Program-made: the position numbers and the translations under genes
The notes under the pieces: generated by a model
Told to the model about the DNA's origin: nothing
Database searches by the model: none
What the model saw: the letters and a program-made list of their open reading frames with translations, nothing else
From: Desulfuromonadaceae bacterium
GTDB taxonomy: Bacteria > Desulfobacterota > Desulfuromonadia > Desulfuromonadales > Desulfuromonadaceae
Assembly: GCA_016936455.1 (NCBI GenBank)
Contig: JAFGXV010000047.1
Coordinates: 20,627 to 84,626 of the forward strand
Direction: 5' to 3'
Length of the DNA stretch: 64,000 nt
Part shown: positions 45,899-53,164 of the stretch, in pieces
How positions within the stretch are numbered: position 1 is the first letter of the stretch
Layout of the letters: every line of letters begins with the position of its first letter

Positions 45899-47221
45899 TT
45901 AGCGCGTCGACGGAATTTTTTGTCCCAGTGGCAGTTCTTTGAACCGTCCACCATAAACAATGGGATCGCCACGATAGCCGAGCTGCTTCAGGTCCAGATA
46001 GTCGTTGTTGCCTTGCAGGGCTACTGTCGATTGACCGATCTGCTGCAGGAAGCTGACATCTGTTGGCTGGTGAGCCAGCTTCTTGAAATCGACATGGCGG
46101 CTGTCCTGATGGCAGCGGTCGCAGGTTTTTTCACCGCGCAGGCTGTCGTGGCACTGAATGCAGCTCAACGCCATCTTGGCCGGCATCACCTCATGTTCCA
46201 GCCGCCAGTACATCCAGGTTTCCTGCCAGTGCCACTGGCCGCTGTAGGGCAGCCCGGCACTGGCCATGCCATCGATAAAGGCCATTTGCCAGTCGTAATG
46301 TTTCCAGTAGGCCGTGGTGTCCTCGGCATTGCGTGGAAACAGATGCGGGATCAACAGGGTGTGATAGAGCGGGTCAAAGGCTTGCACCCCCTTCATGATC
46401 TTGAACGGGGTGATGCGGGCGGCCGGGTCACGGATGGAGCCCAGCGGGCGGGTGAGCAATACCGGTCCCTGATCCAGAGGGACCGCATCACCCAACAGCA
46501 CCCGTGCCATGTTGCCGTTGAACCAGTCGTAGCTGGGTTTGACGGCGCGCTGCCAGCGGAATTCGCCCTTCATCGGATGATAGTCCGGAAGAGGCGTGCC
46601 GGTGCCCAGATCCATCATGGCCGGTTTGCGCTGCTTGTCGCCGGCCTTGGACCAGTCCCACCAGGTCTTGGTTGGTGCGCACTTGGCGTACACCGGTGAA
46701 TGGCAGGTGTTGCAGGCCAGGGTGCGACTGTGGCGGTTCAGGTGGTGATCGAGCAGGCTGTTGCCGAGATGGGGCGCCTCGGAATGGCACTGCTCGCAAC
46801 GCACAACACCTTCGGCCGCGGCCACGGAAGAACTGCGCCCGGCAATGCGGTGCTGGCGCGTGGTATGGCAGGTGCGGCAGCTGAAATCGAGGCTGCCCAT
46901 GTGCACATCGCAGTTGGGATCTGGCCGAGCCAGATTGCCGCCCATGTCCGCATGCTTGATGGCGTCGCCGCCACCGCCATTGAAATGGCAGCTGCCACAA
47001 CTCACCCGGCTGCTGTGGCCGACCTTCTCGGCAATGGGTTTGAGGTCGAGGTCCTTGTCCGGCCAGCCCGCCGAGGTCGGCGTTTTTTTATAGTGGCCGG
47101 TGGTGTCGTGACAGACCAGGCAGTCCATGCGCCCGGTGTCAGTAAAATCAAAAGTGCTGTCTTTCCAGCCGTATCCTGCGTGACAACTTGTGCAACGAGA
47201 CTCGTTGCTGATGGGGCTCAC
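45899..47221 (-). CDS. Multiheme cytochrome c, tetrathionate reductase (OTR) family: part after the in-frame UGA
   Basis: A 440-codon frame that continues directly, in phase, from the 5' part at 47222-48001; only a UGA (47224-47222) divides them. It holds eight CxxCH heme sites: CTSCH, CLVCH, CGSCH, CRTCH, CEQCH, CNTCH, CIQCH and CDRCH. The pattern ESRCTSCHAGYGW, DCLVCHDTTGHYKK and VSCGSCHF is that of octaheme tetrathionate reductase-type cytochromes. This part has no signal peptide and no ribosome site at its GTG, so it could not be exported or receive hemes on its own. It must be read through the UGA or be dead. No frameshift or further stop is present. Confidence 0.8.
   Translation of the reverse strand: MSPISNESRCTSCHAGYGWKDSTFDFTDTGRMDCLVCHDTTGHYKKTPTSAGWPDKDLDLKPIAEKVGHSSRVSCGSCHFNGGGGDAIKHADMGGNLARPDPNCDVHMGSLDFSCRTCHTTRQHRIAGRSSSVAAAEGVVRCEQCHSEAPHLGNSLLDHHLNRHSRTLACNTCHSPVYAKCAPTKTWWDWSKAGDKQRKPAMMDLGTGTPLPDYHPMKGEFRWQRAVKPSYDWFNGNMARVLLGDAVPLDQGPVLLTRPLGSIRDPAARITPFKIMKGVQAFDPLYHTLLIPHLFPRNAEDTTAYWKHYDWQMAFIDGMASAGLPYSGQWHWQETWMYWRLEHEVMPAKMALSCIQCHDSLRGEKTCDRCHQDSRHVDFKKLAHQPTDVSFLQQIGQSTVALQGNNDYLDLKQLGYRGDPIVYGGRFKELPLGQKIPSTR
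47192..47221 (-). promoter_or_regulatory. Candidate bacterial SECIS element after the UGA codon
   Basis: On the minus strand, 13 nt after the UGA, GCAACGA pairs perfectly with TCGTTGC (47192-47208) around a GUC loop. The loop lies 21-23 nt after the UGA. In E. coli fdhF the SECIS loop (GGUC) stands ~19-22 nt after the UGA on a short stem, so spacing and loop bases agree. The hairpin lies within codons for SNESRCTSCH. It could also be chance pairing, which an alignment would test. Confidence 0.55.
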
Positions 47222-48001
47222 TCAGTAGTTGTTGAGGGCCGTCGTCCCCTTGCCGTGCAGCACCTCCCGGCTGCGGTCTTGCGTGTAGGGGGAGGGGCCG
47301 CGCCATAGCCAATGGGCGGTCTGCAGCATGTCGTGAGCCTGCGCCTCATGACAGCGCAGGCATTCCGCCGTCACCTGCAGCGCGTCGGGGTGCTCCGGCA
47401 GCTTGACCAGCTTGGCGTGATCCGGCACCTGTTTCAGGTGACAGTCGGTGCACACCTGGGGGCCGCTGCGCTGTTGTTTGTGGCAGCCGATACAGCGCTG
47501 GTGGTAAGCGGCTTTCAGCCCCGGGCGTTCGGGAACGCGTTCATCAAAGGCCTGTTGATGACAGGCCGAGCAGCGCACGGTTTCCGGATGCGGGCTATAA
47601 GCAACGTCCTGCTCCGGCCGCAGGTGATGGCAGACGCTGCAGTCGCCGGCTTGCGCCGCGTGCTGACCGTGATTGAAGCGCACGCCTGTGTAATGATCCT
47701 CGACCGCGCTGATCAGCGGGCTGTTGAGGTAGAAGTAGGTGGTTTTGACCGCTTTGACCGTCAGCCCCAGATCATGCAGATGCTCGCGGCGTCGCAGCGG
47801 CCCCTCGCGGCGGATGGCTTCGATCAGGGGAACCGTTTGGCGGGCGCGCTCCAGCGCCTGCTGTTGCCCCGGGGCCAGCCAGTCGGTGGGAGCCCCGGCC
47901 CCCGCTGCGCGGACCGGTTCGGGCTGAGGGTCGAGCAGGGCAACGGCGAGAAGCAGGGCAACGAAAACGCAGCGCTGAAACGCTTGAGAGGTTTTTCTCA
48001 T
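47222..48001 (-). CDS. Multiheme cytochrome c, tetrathionate reductase (OTR) family: signal peptide, c3-like module and start of core
   Basis: This 259-codon frame begins with a signal peptide (hydrophobic residues 11-22, cleavage near VRAAG). After ~85 residues comes a four-heme module (CSVCH, CSACH, CIGCH, CTDCH) with spaced histidines such as FNHGQH, like class III cytochromes c. A fifth site, CLRCHEAQAHDMLQTAHW, is the first heme of the OTR core. The frame ends HGKGTTALNNY then UGA, where OTR proteins, as I recall, read NNFC, and the core continues without a break. Together with the 3' part the protein would have 700 residues and 13 CxxCH sites. It overlaps the NrfD-type gene by 4 bp. Reduction of tetrathionate, nitrite or another oxidant in the periplasm is the likely role. 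Confidence 0.85.
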   Translation of the reverse strand: MRKTSQAFQRCVFVALLLAVALLDPQPEPVRAAGAGAPTDWLAPGQQQALERARQTVPLIEAIRREGPLRRREHLHDLGLTVKAVKTTYFYLNSPLISAVEDHYTGVRFNHGQHAAQAGDCSVCHHLRPEQDVAYSPHPETVRCSACHQQAFDERVPERPGLKAAYHQRCIGCHKQQRSGPQVCTDCHLKQVPDHAKLVKLPEHPDALQVTAECLRCHEAQAHDMLQTAHWLWRGPSPYTQDRSREVLHGKGTTALNNY

Positions 48002-49203
48002 GGCGTTTTCTCCTTTTTTTCGGCCAGCACCGGCAGCCAGGTGACGGCCAGCCGGTAGCAGAACATCAGGGCGGCGACAAAACCGCAGGTGATGAGAATT
48101 TCACCCAATGCTGGGCTGTAGGGGGTCGTCGACAGCGGAGGGGTAAAGGCGACGATGAACACGTTGATGCGGTTGAGTACGACCCCGCCGACAATCAGCA
48201 GCGCAGCGATAAAGAGCGTGCGCCGTGAACGCCGGACCTTGGCGCGCAGCAGCATCAGAAACGGCAGCACCACCCCGAGCCCCATTTCAGCGAGAAAGGC
48301 GTTGCTCTGAGTTGTGCCGTCGAGCAGGCTGGTCCAGCTGCCGCGCCACAGCAGATCGCCGACCTTGAGGGCCAGATAGAGGCCGAGGAGGACGATGGTA
48401 AAGCGCGACAACGGTGTCAGCACCTCCATCTCGTCATCCGTGCCCAGGGAACTGCTGGCCAGGGTGGCTTCAACAATCACCATGGGAAAGCCCGCGGCGA
48501 TGGCCGAGAGCAGAAACAGCAGCGGCAGCAGCGGCGTGTACCACAGCGGGTGGACCTTGGTGGGGGCAATCAGCATCAGCGAGCCGAGGCTGGACTGGTG
48601 CATGCAGGACAGCACCACGCCGGCAACAATGAAAATCCACAGGATCGGTCGCAACCGCCGGTTGATGGCGGCGACGAGCTTCTGCAGCGGGTGGCCCGGC
48701 CTCGCGTCGCGCAGCCCCTCGTCGACCACGGGCACGAATTCGATATACAGCACATGGAGGTAGACCAGCACGCACATCGCCACTTCAAACAGTACGGAGT
48801 GGTGATTCTGGAAGAAAATGGGCTTCCAGATGGCCCAGGAGCGACCGATGTCCACCAGCAGGCCGAGGACGACGAAGCTGTAGCCGAGCATGGCCGTCAG
48901 CAGGGCCGGGCGCACCACGGTTTCATAGCGGTGACGGCCCCAGATGTGGGCCAGCGCCGCGGTGGTGAAGCCGCCGGCGGCCAGGGCGACGCCCGTGGCG
49001 ACATCGATGGCCACCCACAGCCCCCAGGGGCGGGCGTTGCTCAGATTGGACACCGCACCGATGCCGCCGGTGAAACGAACCACCAGCGTTACGGCGGCCG
49101 CCGCCATGAAAGCCAGCATCACCAATACGCCGGGCGTCCACAGGGGGCGGCGCAGGGCAACAGGTGGATGGGAGTGAGAGTGGGAATGAGGATGACCGCT
49201 CAT
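47998..49203 (-). CDS. NrfD/HybB-type quinol-interacting membrane subunit
   Basis: A 401-residue protein with about ten helices and a histidine-rich N-terminus (HPHSHSHSHPP). It belongs to the NrfD/PsrC/HybB group: NARPWGLWVAIDVATGVALAAGGFTTAAL, then ARPGHPLQKL and CMHQSSLGSLMLIAP with the conserved histidine and glutamine. Such subunits oxidise quinol and pass electrons to a ferredoxin-type partner. It is joined by ATGA overlaps to the ferredoxin gene before and the cytochrome gene after, implying a three-part membrane complex. Confidence 0.93.
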   Translation of the reverse strand: MSGHPHSHSHSHPPVALRRPLWTPGVLVMLAFMAAAAVTLVVRFTGGIGAVSNLSNARPWGLWVAIDVATGVALAAGGFTTAALAHIWGRHRYETVVRPALLTAMLGYSFVVLGLLVDIGRSWAIWKPIFFQNHHSVLFEVAMCVLVYLHVLYIEFVPVVDEGLRDARPGHPLQKLVAAINRRLRPILWIFIVAGVVLSCMHQSSLGSLMLIAPTKVHPLWYTPLLPLLFLLSAIAAGFPMVIVEATLASSSLGTDDEMEVLTPLSRFTIVLLGLYLALKVGDLLWRGSWTSLLDGTTQSNAFLAEMGLGVVLPFLMLLRAKVRRSRRTLFIAALLIVGGVVLNRINVFIVAFTPPLSTTPYSPALGEILITCGFVAALMFCYRLAVTWLPVLAEKKEKTP

Positions 49204-50129
49204 ACGTCACCTCCCGCGTGGCCCGCCGAATTTTCCGGCTGCTGGAGCTGTTTGCGCCGGTTAAAGAAGAACAGGCCCGACAGCAGGGTGAAGAGCAGCG
49301 CCGGCGACCACAGATAACTGAACAGGCTATGTTGCAGGGTTTCCGTCAGCTTGGGCAGCGGCTTGTTCGGTAGCGGAATGAAACCGAGCTTGCTGAAGGG
49401 AACAGCTGACAGATAGAGCCAGGAAGTGCCGCCGACCTCATTTTCGCCGTAGATCTGCTGGATGTAGCGGCCGGGATGCTCCTTCAGCCGTCGCCGCGCC
49501 AGTTTCAGCAGGGCGCTGCGCTTGCCGAAGGTGATGGCTTCGGTGGGACAGATGGTGGCGCAGGCGGGCGGCAGCTGTTTTTCTCGCAGTCGCTGCTCGC
49601 AAAAGGTACATTTCATCACCCGCGGTGTCAGCGGGTCGTGATATTCGTAGGCCGGAATTTCGAAGGGACAGGCCACCATGCAGTAGCGGCAGCCGATACA
49701 TTTGTTTACATCATAGTGCACGGCGCCGTGAGCGGTTTTGCTCAGGGCGCCGGTGATGCAGGCCGAGGCACAGGCTGGATCCTGGCAGTGCATGCACTGC
49801 ACCTTTACATAATCGGCCACCAGCTGCCCCTCCGGATTCACGCGGCCACTGTGATAGCGATTAATTACGGTGAAGCGTGCCGCATCGGGCCGCCGTTGGT
49901 TATCCAGCACCGTCAGATCCTCAAACGACTTCATCGGCAGGGGAAGATCATGCTCTTGCTGACAGGCCTGCTCGCATTTACGACAGCCGATGCAGCGTGT
50001 CAGGTCGACCAGGGCTGCGTAGCTATCCGCCGGGGCGCGCGACTGCCAAGCGGCCGCACTGTTGGGGCGCAAGGCGACGGCCCCGATTGCTCCCCCCAGC
50101 GACATCTTCAGAAAAGAGCGCCGTCTCAT
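49200..50129 (-). CDS. Periplasmic four-cluster ferredoxin subunit (HybA/DsrO-like) with Tat signal and C-terminal anchor
   Basis: A 309-residue protein. The N-terminus RRRSFLKMSLGGAIGAVAL is a twin-arginine export signal. Four Fe-S motifs follow: CIGCRKCEQACQQEH, CMHCQDPACASAC, CIGCRYCMVACPFEIP and CTFCEQRLREKQLPPAC...CP. A C-terminal hydrophobic stretch (LFSYLWSPALLFTLLSGLFF) anchors it to the membrane. It should carry electrons between the NrfD-type subunit and the multiheme cytochrome. First gene of the minus-strand operon; a Fur-like palindrome lies about 55 bp upstream. Confidence 0.94.
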   Translation of the reverse strand: MRRRSFLKMSLGGAIGAVALRPNSAAAWQSRAPADSYAALVDLTRCIGCRKCEQACQQEHDLPLPMKSFEDLTVLDNQRRPDAARFTVINRYHSGRVNPEGQLVADYVKVQCMHCQDPACASACITGALSKTAHGAVHYDVNKCIGCRYCMVACPFEIPAYEYHDPLTPRVMKCTFCEQRLREKQLPPACATICPTEAITFGKRSALLKLARRRLKEHPGRYIQQIYGENEVGGTSWLYLSAVPFSKLGFIPLPNKPLPKLTETLQHSLFSYLWSPALLFTLLSGLFFFNRRKQLQQPENSAGHAGGDV

Positions 50130-50181
50130 CGTACCTCCGTGGTTGCGGGTGGCCGCAACGCCTTCATGTCATCACATAATC

Positions 50182-50200
50182 GAGAACGAGTCTCATTCTC
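50182..50200. promoter_or_regulatory. Fur-box-like palindrome upstream of the cytochrome operon
   Basis: GAGAACGAG and CTCATTCTC form a 9-1-9 inverted repeat with one mismatch; on the minus strand 14 of 19 bases match the Fur consensus by eye. It is 53-71 bp before the ferredoxin gene, where a repressor would block the promoter. Iron control would make sense for a heme- and Fe-S-rich complex. The rest of 50201-50483 is AT-rich and shows no gene. Confidence 0.45.
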
Positions 50201-50483
50201 ATAAACAATGCAAGAAGAACAGTGTTTTGTCAAGGTGGGGTGTGTCTCGGGGCGCGGTGTTTTAGAACGGTTGTCAGCAATATCAGGAAACGGTGTAATT
50301 CCTTTTCCGAAATACAAGATAAAAAAATGAACATATACATAATCCTGAAATTTAAGATCTTGCTGTATGATTTGTTTTTTGTGGTGAGACGTAAGGGACG
50401 GATTGTTGGGCGGAGGGTTGATGCCCGCAAGCGAAGTGCTGCGAGGCTGTTATTTCGTGCCGAGCCCGTGCTTAGGTTGAACT

Positions 50484-52085
50484 TTATCCTGCACTGAACG
50501 GTTGATTGAAGCAGACGACTTGGTTGCGTCCTTGGTTCTTTGCGGCATACAGGGCTTGGTCAGCTTGGCTGAGCAGTGTCTGGGCTTCATCTGCCTGACC
50601 TGGAATGGTCGTGGCGACACCAACGGAGATCGTCATGTTCCGGTCTGTGATGGAAAATTCGTGTTTGATGTGCAGGGCCTGAACCGTTTTTCGCAGCTTT
50701 TCAGCCAGAGTCGTTGCCGCATCTGATGGCGTATCGGGGAGAAGGCAGATGAATTCTTCACCGCCGTAGCGAGCGACCAGATCGCGTGGCCGCAATACCA
50801 GATCCTTCAGCACGGATGAAATGATCTGAAGAATCTTATCCCCGGCGGGGTGGCCATAGTTGTCATTGAAGTTTTTGAAAAAATCGATGTCGATCATCAG
50901 CAGTGACAGCGGTCGCTGCTCGCGTTGGCCGGCCTGCCACTCCTGCTGATAGCAGGCATTGAACTTGCGGCGATTGGCGAGCTCGGTCAGTGGGTCTTTC
51001 TCGCTGAGTTCCATCAACGCCCGTTGGGCTTTTTCCCGTACCCGGATTTCATTCGTCAGCTGCTGGTTGAGAATTTCCAATTGTTGCGTTCGCTGGGCCA
51101 CTTTGTGCTGAAGGTGTTGCTGGAACGCTTCAATTTTGGAGAGAAATACTCCGGTTCCAAAGTAGAGCACCAGCAGCGTGATGACAATAACAAGTGCCGC
51201 AACTGTTAGAACGCGATGATGCGTTGACAGCATGTTGCGGTACTCGGCGGTAATATCGAGCACGGGCAGGATGCTGCCGAGCTGTACTCCCGCGAAGTTT
51301 TTCAGGATGATCGGAGAAAATTTGAGCAGACAGCGCGTATCGAAATGCAATGAAGTGCAATTCTGAGCGTTGACGAGCTTAGAGAGCTCATTGTGGTCCT
51401 CAAAAAGTTTGCCGGAATGCTCGACCAGTGTCACCTCGTCAAAGGCAGGCCCGGTTTGATTTTCAATCAGAGTGCAGTGCTGGTTTTCCAGGAAAATACC
51501 ACTCTCTACGTTGAAAATCTGGCTGGCCATGTTGAGGGCGCGCAAGGGGCGAATGACGAAAACAACGGCACCAATGAACCGTTGATCAACAAAGACCGGC
51601 TGGCTGATGCGGTAGGCGAGACCACGATAGGCAATGCTCAGGCCACCAAGCGGCTGCCGCGATTCCAGCGCTTTGGCCACAAAGGGAAACTGGCGGACAT
51701 CGTCCCCAAATCTGTCGGGTCTGAGGCTGCGCAACAGAACCGTGCCATCGGCTTGAAGAAAATTGAGCGATTCGAAGTAGGGGTCTTGTCGCTTGAGGCG
51801 CTCGACTATCGGGGCGATCCGTTGATGCAGCGCAGGGCGGTTGCCGGCGGCGAACGCCTCGATAATATCAGGGTGCATTTCGACGAAACGGGCCGAGAGA
51901 TTGGCGTAGCGGTTGTTGACTTCGGAGATTTCCAGTTCAATGCCGTTGCGCAGATTCTGTTCAACCTGCGAAAGCGTTTTGGCGTGGTAACAGTCGTTGT
52001 GGCGGGTGTAGAGGAATGCCAGAGCAGAAGAGAGGATCAGCTCGAGGACAAGAACCAGCAGAATGATTTTAAGCCGGATCGTCAT
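50484..52085 (-). CDS. Membrane-bound diguanylate cyclase with periplasmic sensor
   Basis: A 533-residue protein: helix 1 at about residues 5-25, a periplasmic region of ~260 residues (probably a dCache-like sensor), helix 2 at about 293-316 and a short coiled coil. A GGDEF-type domain follows (KDPLTELANRRKFN, IDIDFFKNFNDNYGHPAGD, ARYGGEEFICLL). The active motif is GGEEF and an RxxD inhibitory site (RPRD) lies five residues before it, so the enzyme should make c-di-GMP and be feedback-controlled. It follows a response regulator gene by 3 bp on the same strand. Confidence 0.93.
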   Translation of the reverse strand: MTIRLKIILLVLVLELILSSALAFLYTRHNDCYHAKTLSQVEQNLRNGIELEISEVNNRYANLSARFVEMHPDIIEAFAAGNRPALHQRIAPIVERLKRQDPYFESLNFLQADGTVLLRSLRPDRFGDDVRQFPFVAKALESRQPLGGLSIAYRGLAYRISQPVFVDQRFIGAVVFVIRPLRALNMASQIFNVESGIFLENQHCTLIENQTGPAFDEVTLVEHSGKLFEDHNELSKLVNAQNCTSLHFDTRCLLKFSPIILKNFAGVQLGSILPVLDITAEYRNMLSTHHRVLTVAALVIVITLLVLYFGTGVFLSKIEAFQQHLQHKVAQRTQQLEILNQQLTNEIRVREKAQRALMELSEKDPLTELANRRKFNACYQQEWQAGQREQRPLSLLMIDIDFFKNFNDNYGHPAGDKILQIISSVLKDLVLRPRDLVARYGGEEFICLLPDTPSDAATTLAEKLRKTVQALHIKHEFSITDRNMTISVGVATTIPGQADEAQTLLSQADQALYAAKNQGRNQVVCFNQPFSAG

Positions 52086-52088
52086 GGT

Positions 52089-52724
52089 TTATCCGTTCAG
52101 AAGATCGAATAAGACTCCCGTGGTTACCGCGTCCTGGCGGTTGTTGACATTCAGTTTTCGGTAGATGTTTTTGATGTGGGTCTGCACCGTAGACATGCTC
52201 ACGAGATGATCTTCGGCAATCTGGCTATAGGTTTTTCCTGCACGGAGTTGCGCCAGAACCTGTTGCTCCTTTTTCGTTAGAACCTGGCGTTGTGGGCCGA
52301 TAGCCTGAAAATAGTTGGACAGTCGCCTTGCCATGTGCGGGCTGATCAGTCCACCTCCGTTGGCGACCAGTGCCAGCCCGCGCAGGAGGTCTTCGTCTGA
52401 GGCTTTTTGGCTGAGATAGCCAACGGCTCCCACGGCAAAGGCATCGAGCAGTTCCTTGCAGCTGTCTGAGGTGCTGTAGACGATGTAATCGCTGCCGGGA
52501 TGGGCCTGCTTGGCTGTTTCGATAAAGTGCAGGCCGTTCATCCCGGGCAGGTCAACATCGACCAGGTAGAGATTGGCCGCATTGAACCGGGCCTCTCTCA
52601 GGGCCTCCTCTGCGCAGCAGAAGTTGCCAATCAGCTCGAAATTTTCTGCAGTGGATAAAACCTGTTCCAGATGACGGGAGATATCCTGATTCTGTTCTAG
52701 ATAGGCGACGGTAAATATCTTCAT
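52089..52724 (-). CDS. NarL/LuxR-family response regulator
   Basis: A 211-residue two-domain regulator. The receiver has the phospho-acceptor Asp56 (LVDVDLPGMNG), the Thr/Ser switch (YSTSDS) and Lys in LSQKAS. The HTH region reads LTKKEQQVLAQLRAGKTYSQIAEDHLVSMSTVQTHIKNIYRKL, cut here at known LuxR-type positions. There is no histidine kinase gene beside it; the only partner is the diguanylate cyclase downstream. The promoter must lie in 52725-52860. Confidence 0.92.
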   Translation of the reverse strand: MKIFTVAYLEQNQDISRHLEQVLSTAENFELIGNFCCAEEALREARFNAANLYLVDVDLPGMNGLHFIETAKQAHPGSDYIVYSTSDSCKELLDAFAVGAVGYLSQKASDEDLLRGLALVANGGGLISPHMARRLSNYFQAIGPQRQVLTKKEQQVLAQLRAGKTYSQIAEDHLVSMSTVQTHIKNIYRKLNVNNRQDAVTTGVLFDLLNG

Positions 52725-52865
52725 AGGGGAGATTATAAATGTTTTTTATAATTAGGGAATGTGGTTTTTAACGGTATTTTTATCTGTACTGTCCGTTTTT
52801 AAGCGGTTCTGCCTGCTGCGGGGAGGGTTGGGCCGTGGCGTGGTTGCGCTAAGCTAATGAAATGA

Positions 52866-53003
52866 AATAAAAGTTATGTCGGAGGAGCCGGTGAAATCGA
52901 ACTGTCGGCATTCGCAAAAAAGCTGTCGGAGGATGACGCGATAGTAATTGATGTCGACGTTGTCTTTGCTAGTACAACCCAGATCGTGACGGTTGTTGAG
53001 TGA
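52866..53003 (+). pseudogene. Possible transposase remnant followed by a structured segment
   Basis: The 52725-53164 gap has no intact gene. From 52866 to 53003 one frame is open and reads ELSAFAKKLSEDDAIVID, resembling the AF.R.L.xDDxVVIEATGN region of IS110-type transposases, then stops at TGA. Right after it, ACGGTTG (52989-52995) and CAACCGT (53046-53052) enclose two hairpins, GAGGC/GCCCTC and GGAAG/CTTCC, like a three-way junction. The similarity is short and the origin uncertain. Confidence 0.3.
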
Positions 53004-53164
53004 GACGAGGCTGTAGCCCTCCCGTCAGGAAGGCGTGGAGACTTCCAACCGTAACAAGCCGAAATTGTGAAAGAATATTTCCATAGACTAACCCCTCCAT
53101 TCTGATACTCTGACAGAAACTCGTTTTTACGTCCTGCCTGCGTTCTTTTTCATGAGGGAACCCC

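Noticed and set aside
47174..47221. GTG at 47221 as an independent start for the second cytochrome part
   Set aside because: No ribosome site is at the right distance and the product would lack a signal peptide for heme attachment.
47222..48001. Reading the 5' cytochrome part as a complete five-heme protein
   Set aside because: It stops in the middle of a family-wide conserved stretch, and the next frame continues the family without a gap, so a stand-alone protein is improbable.
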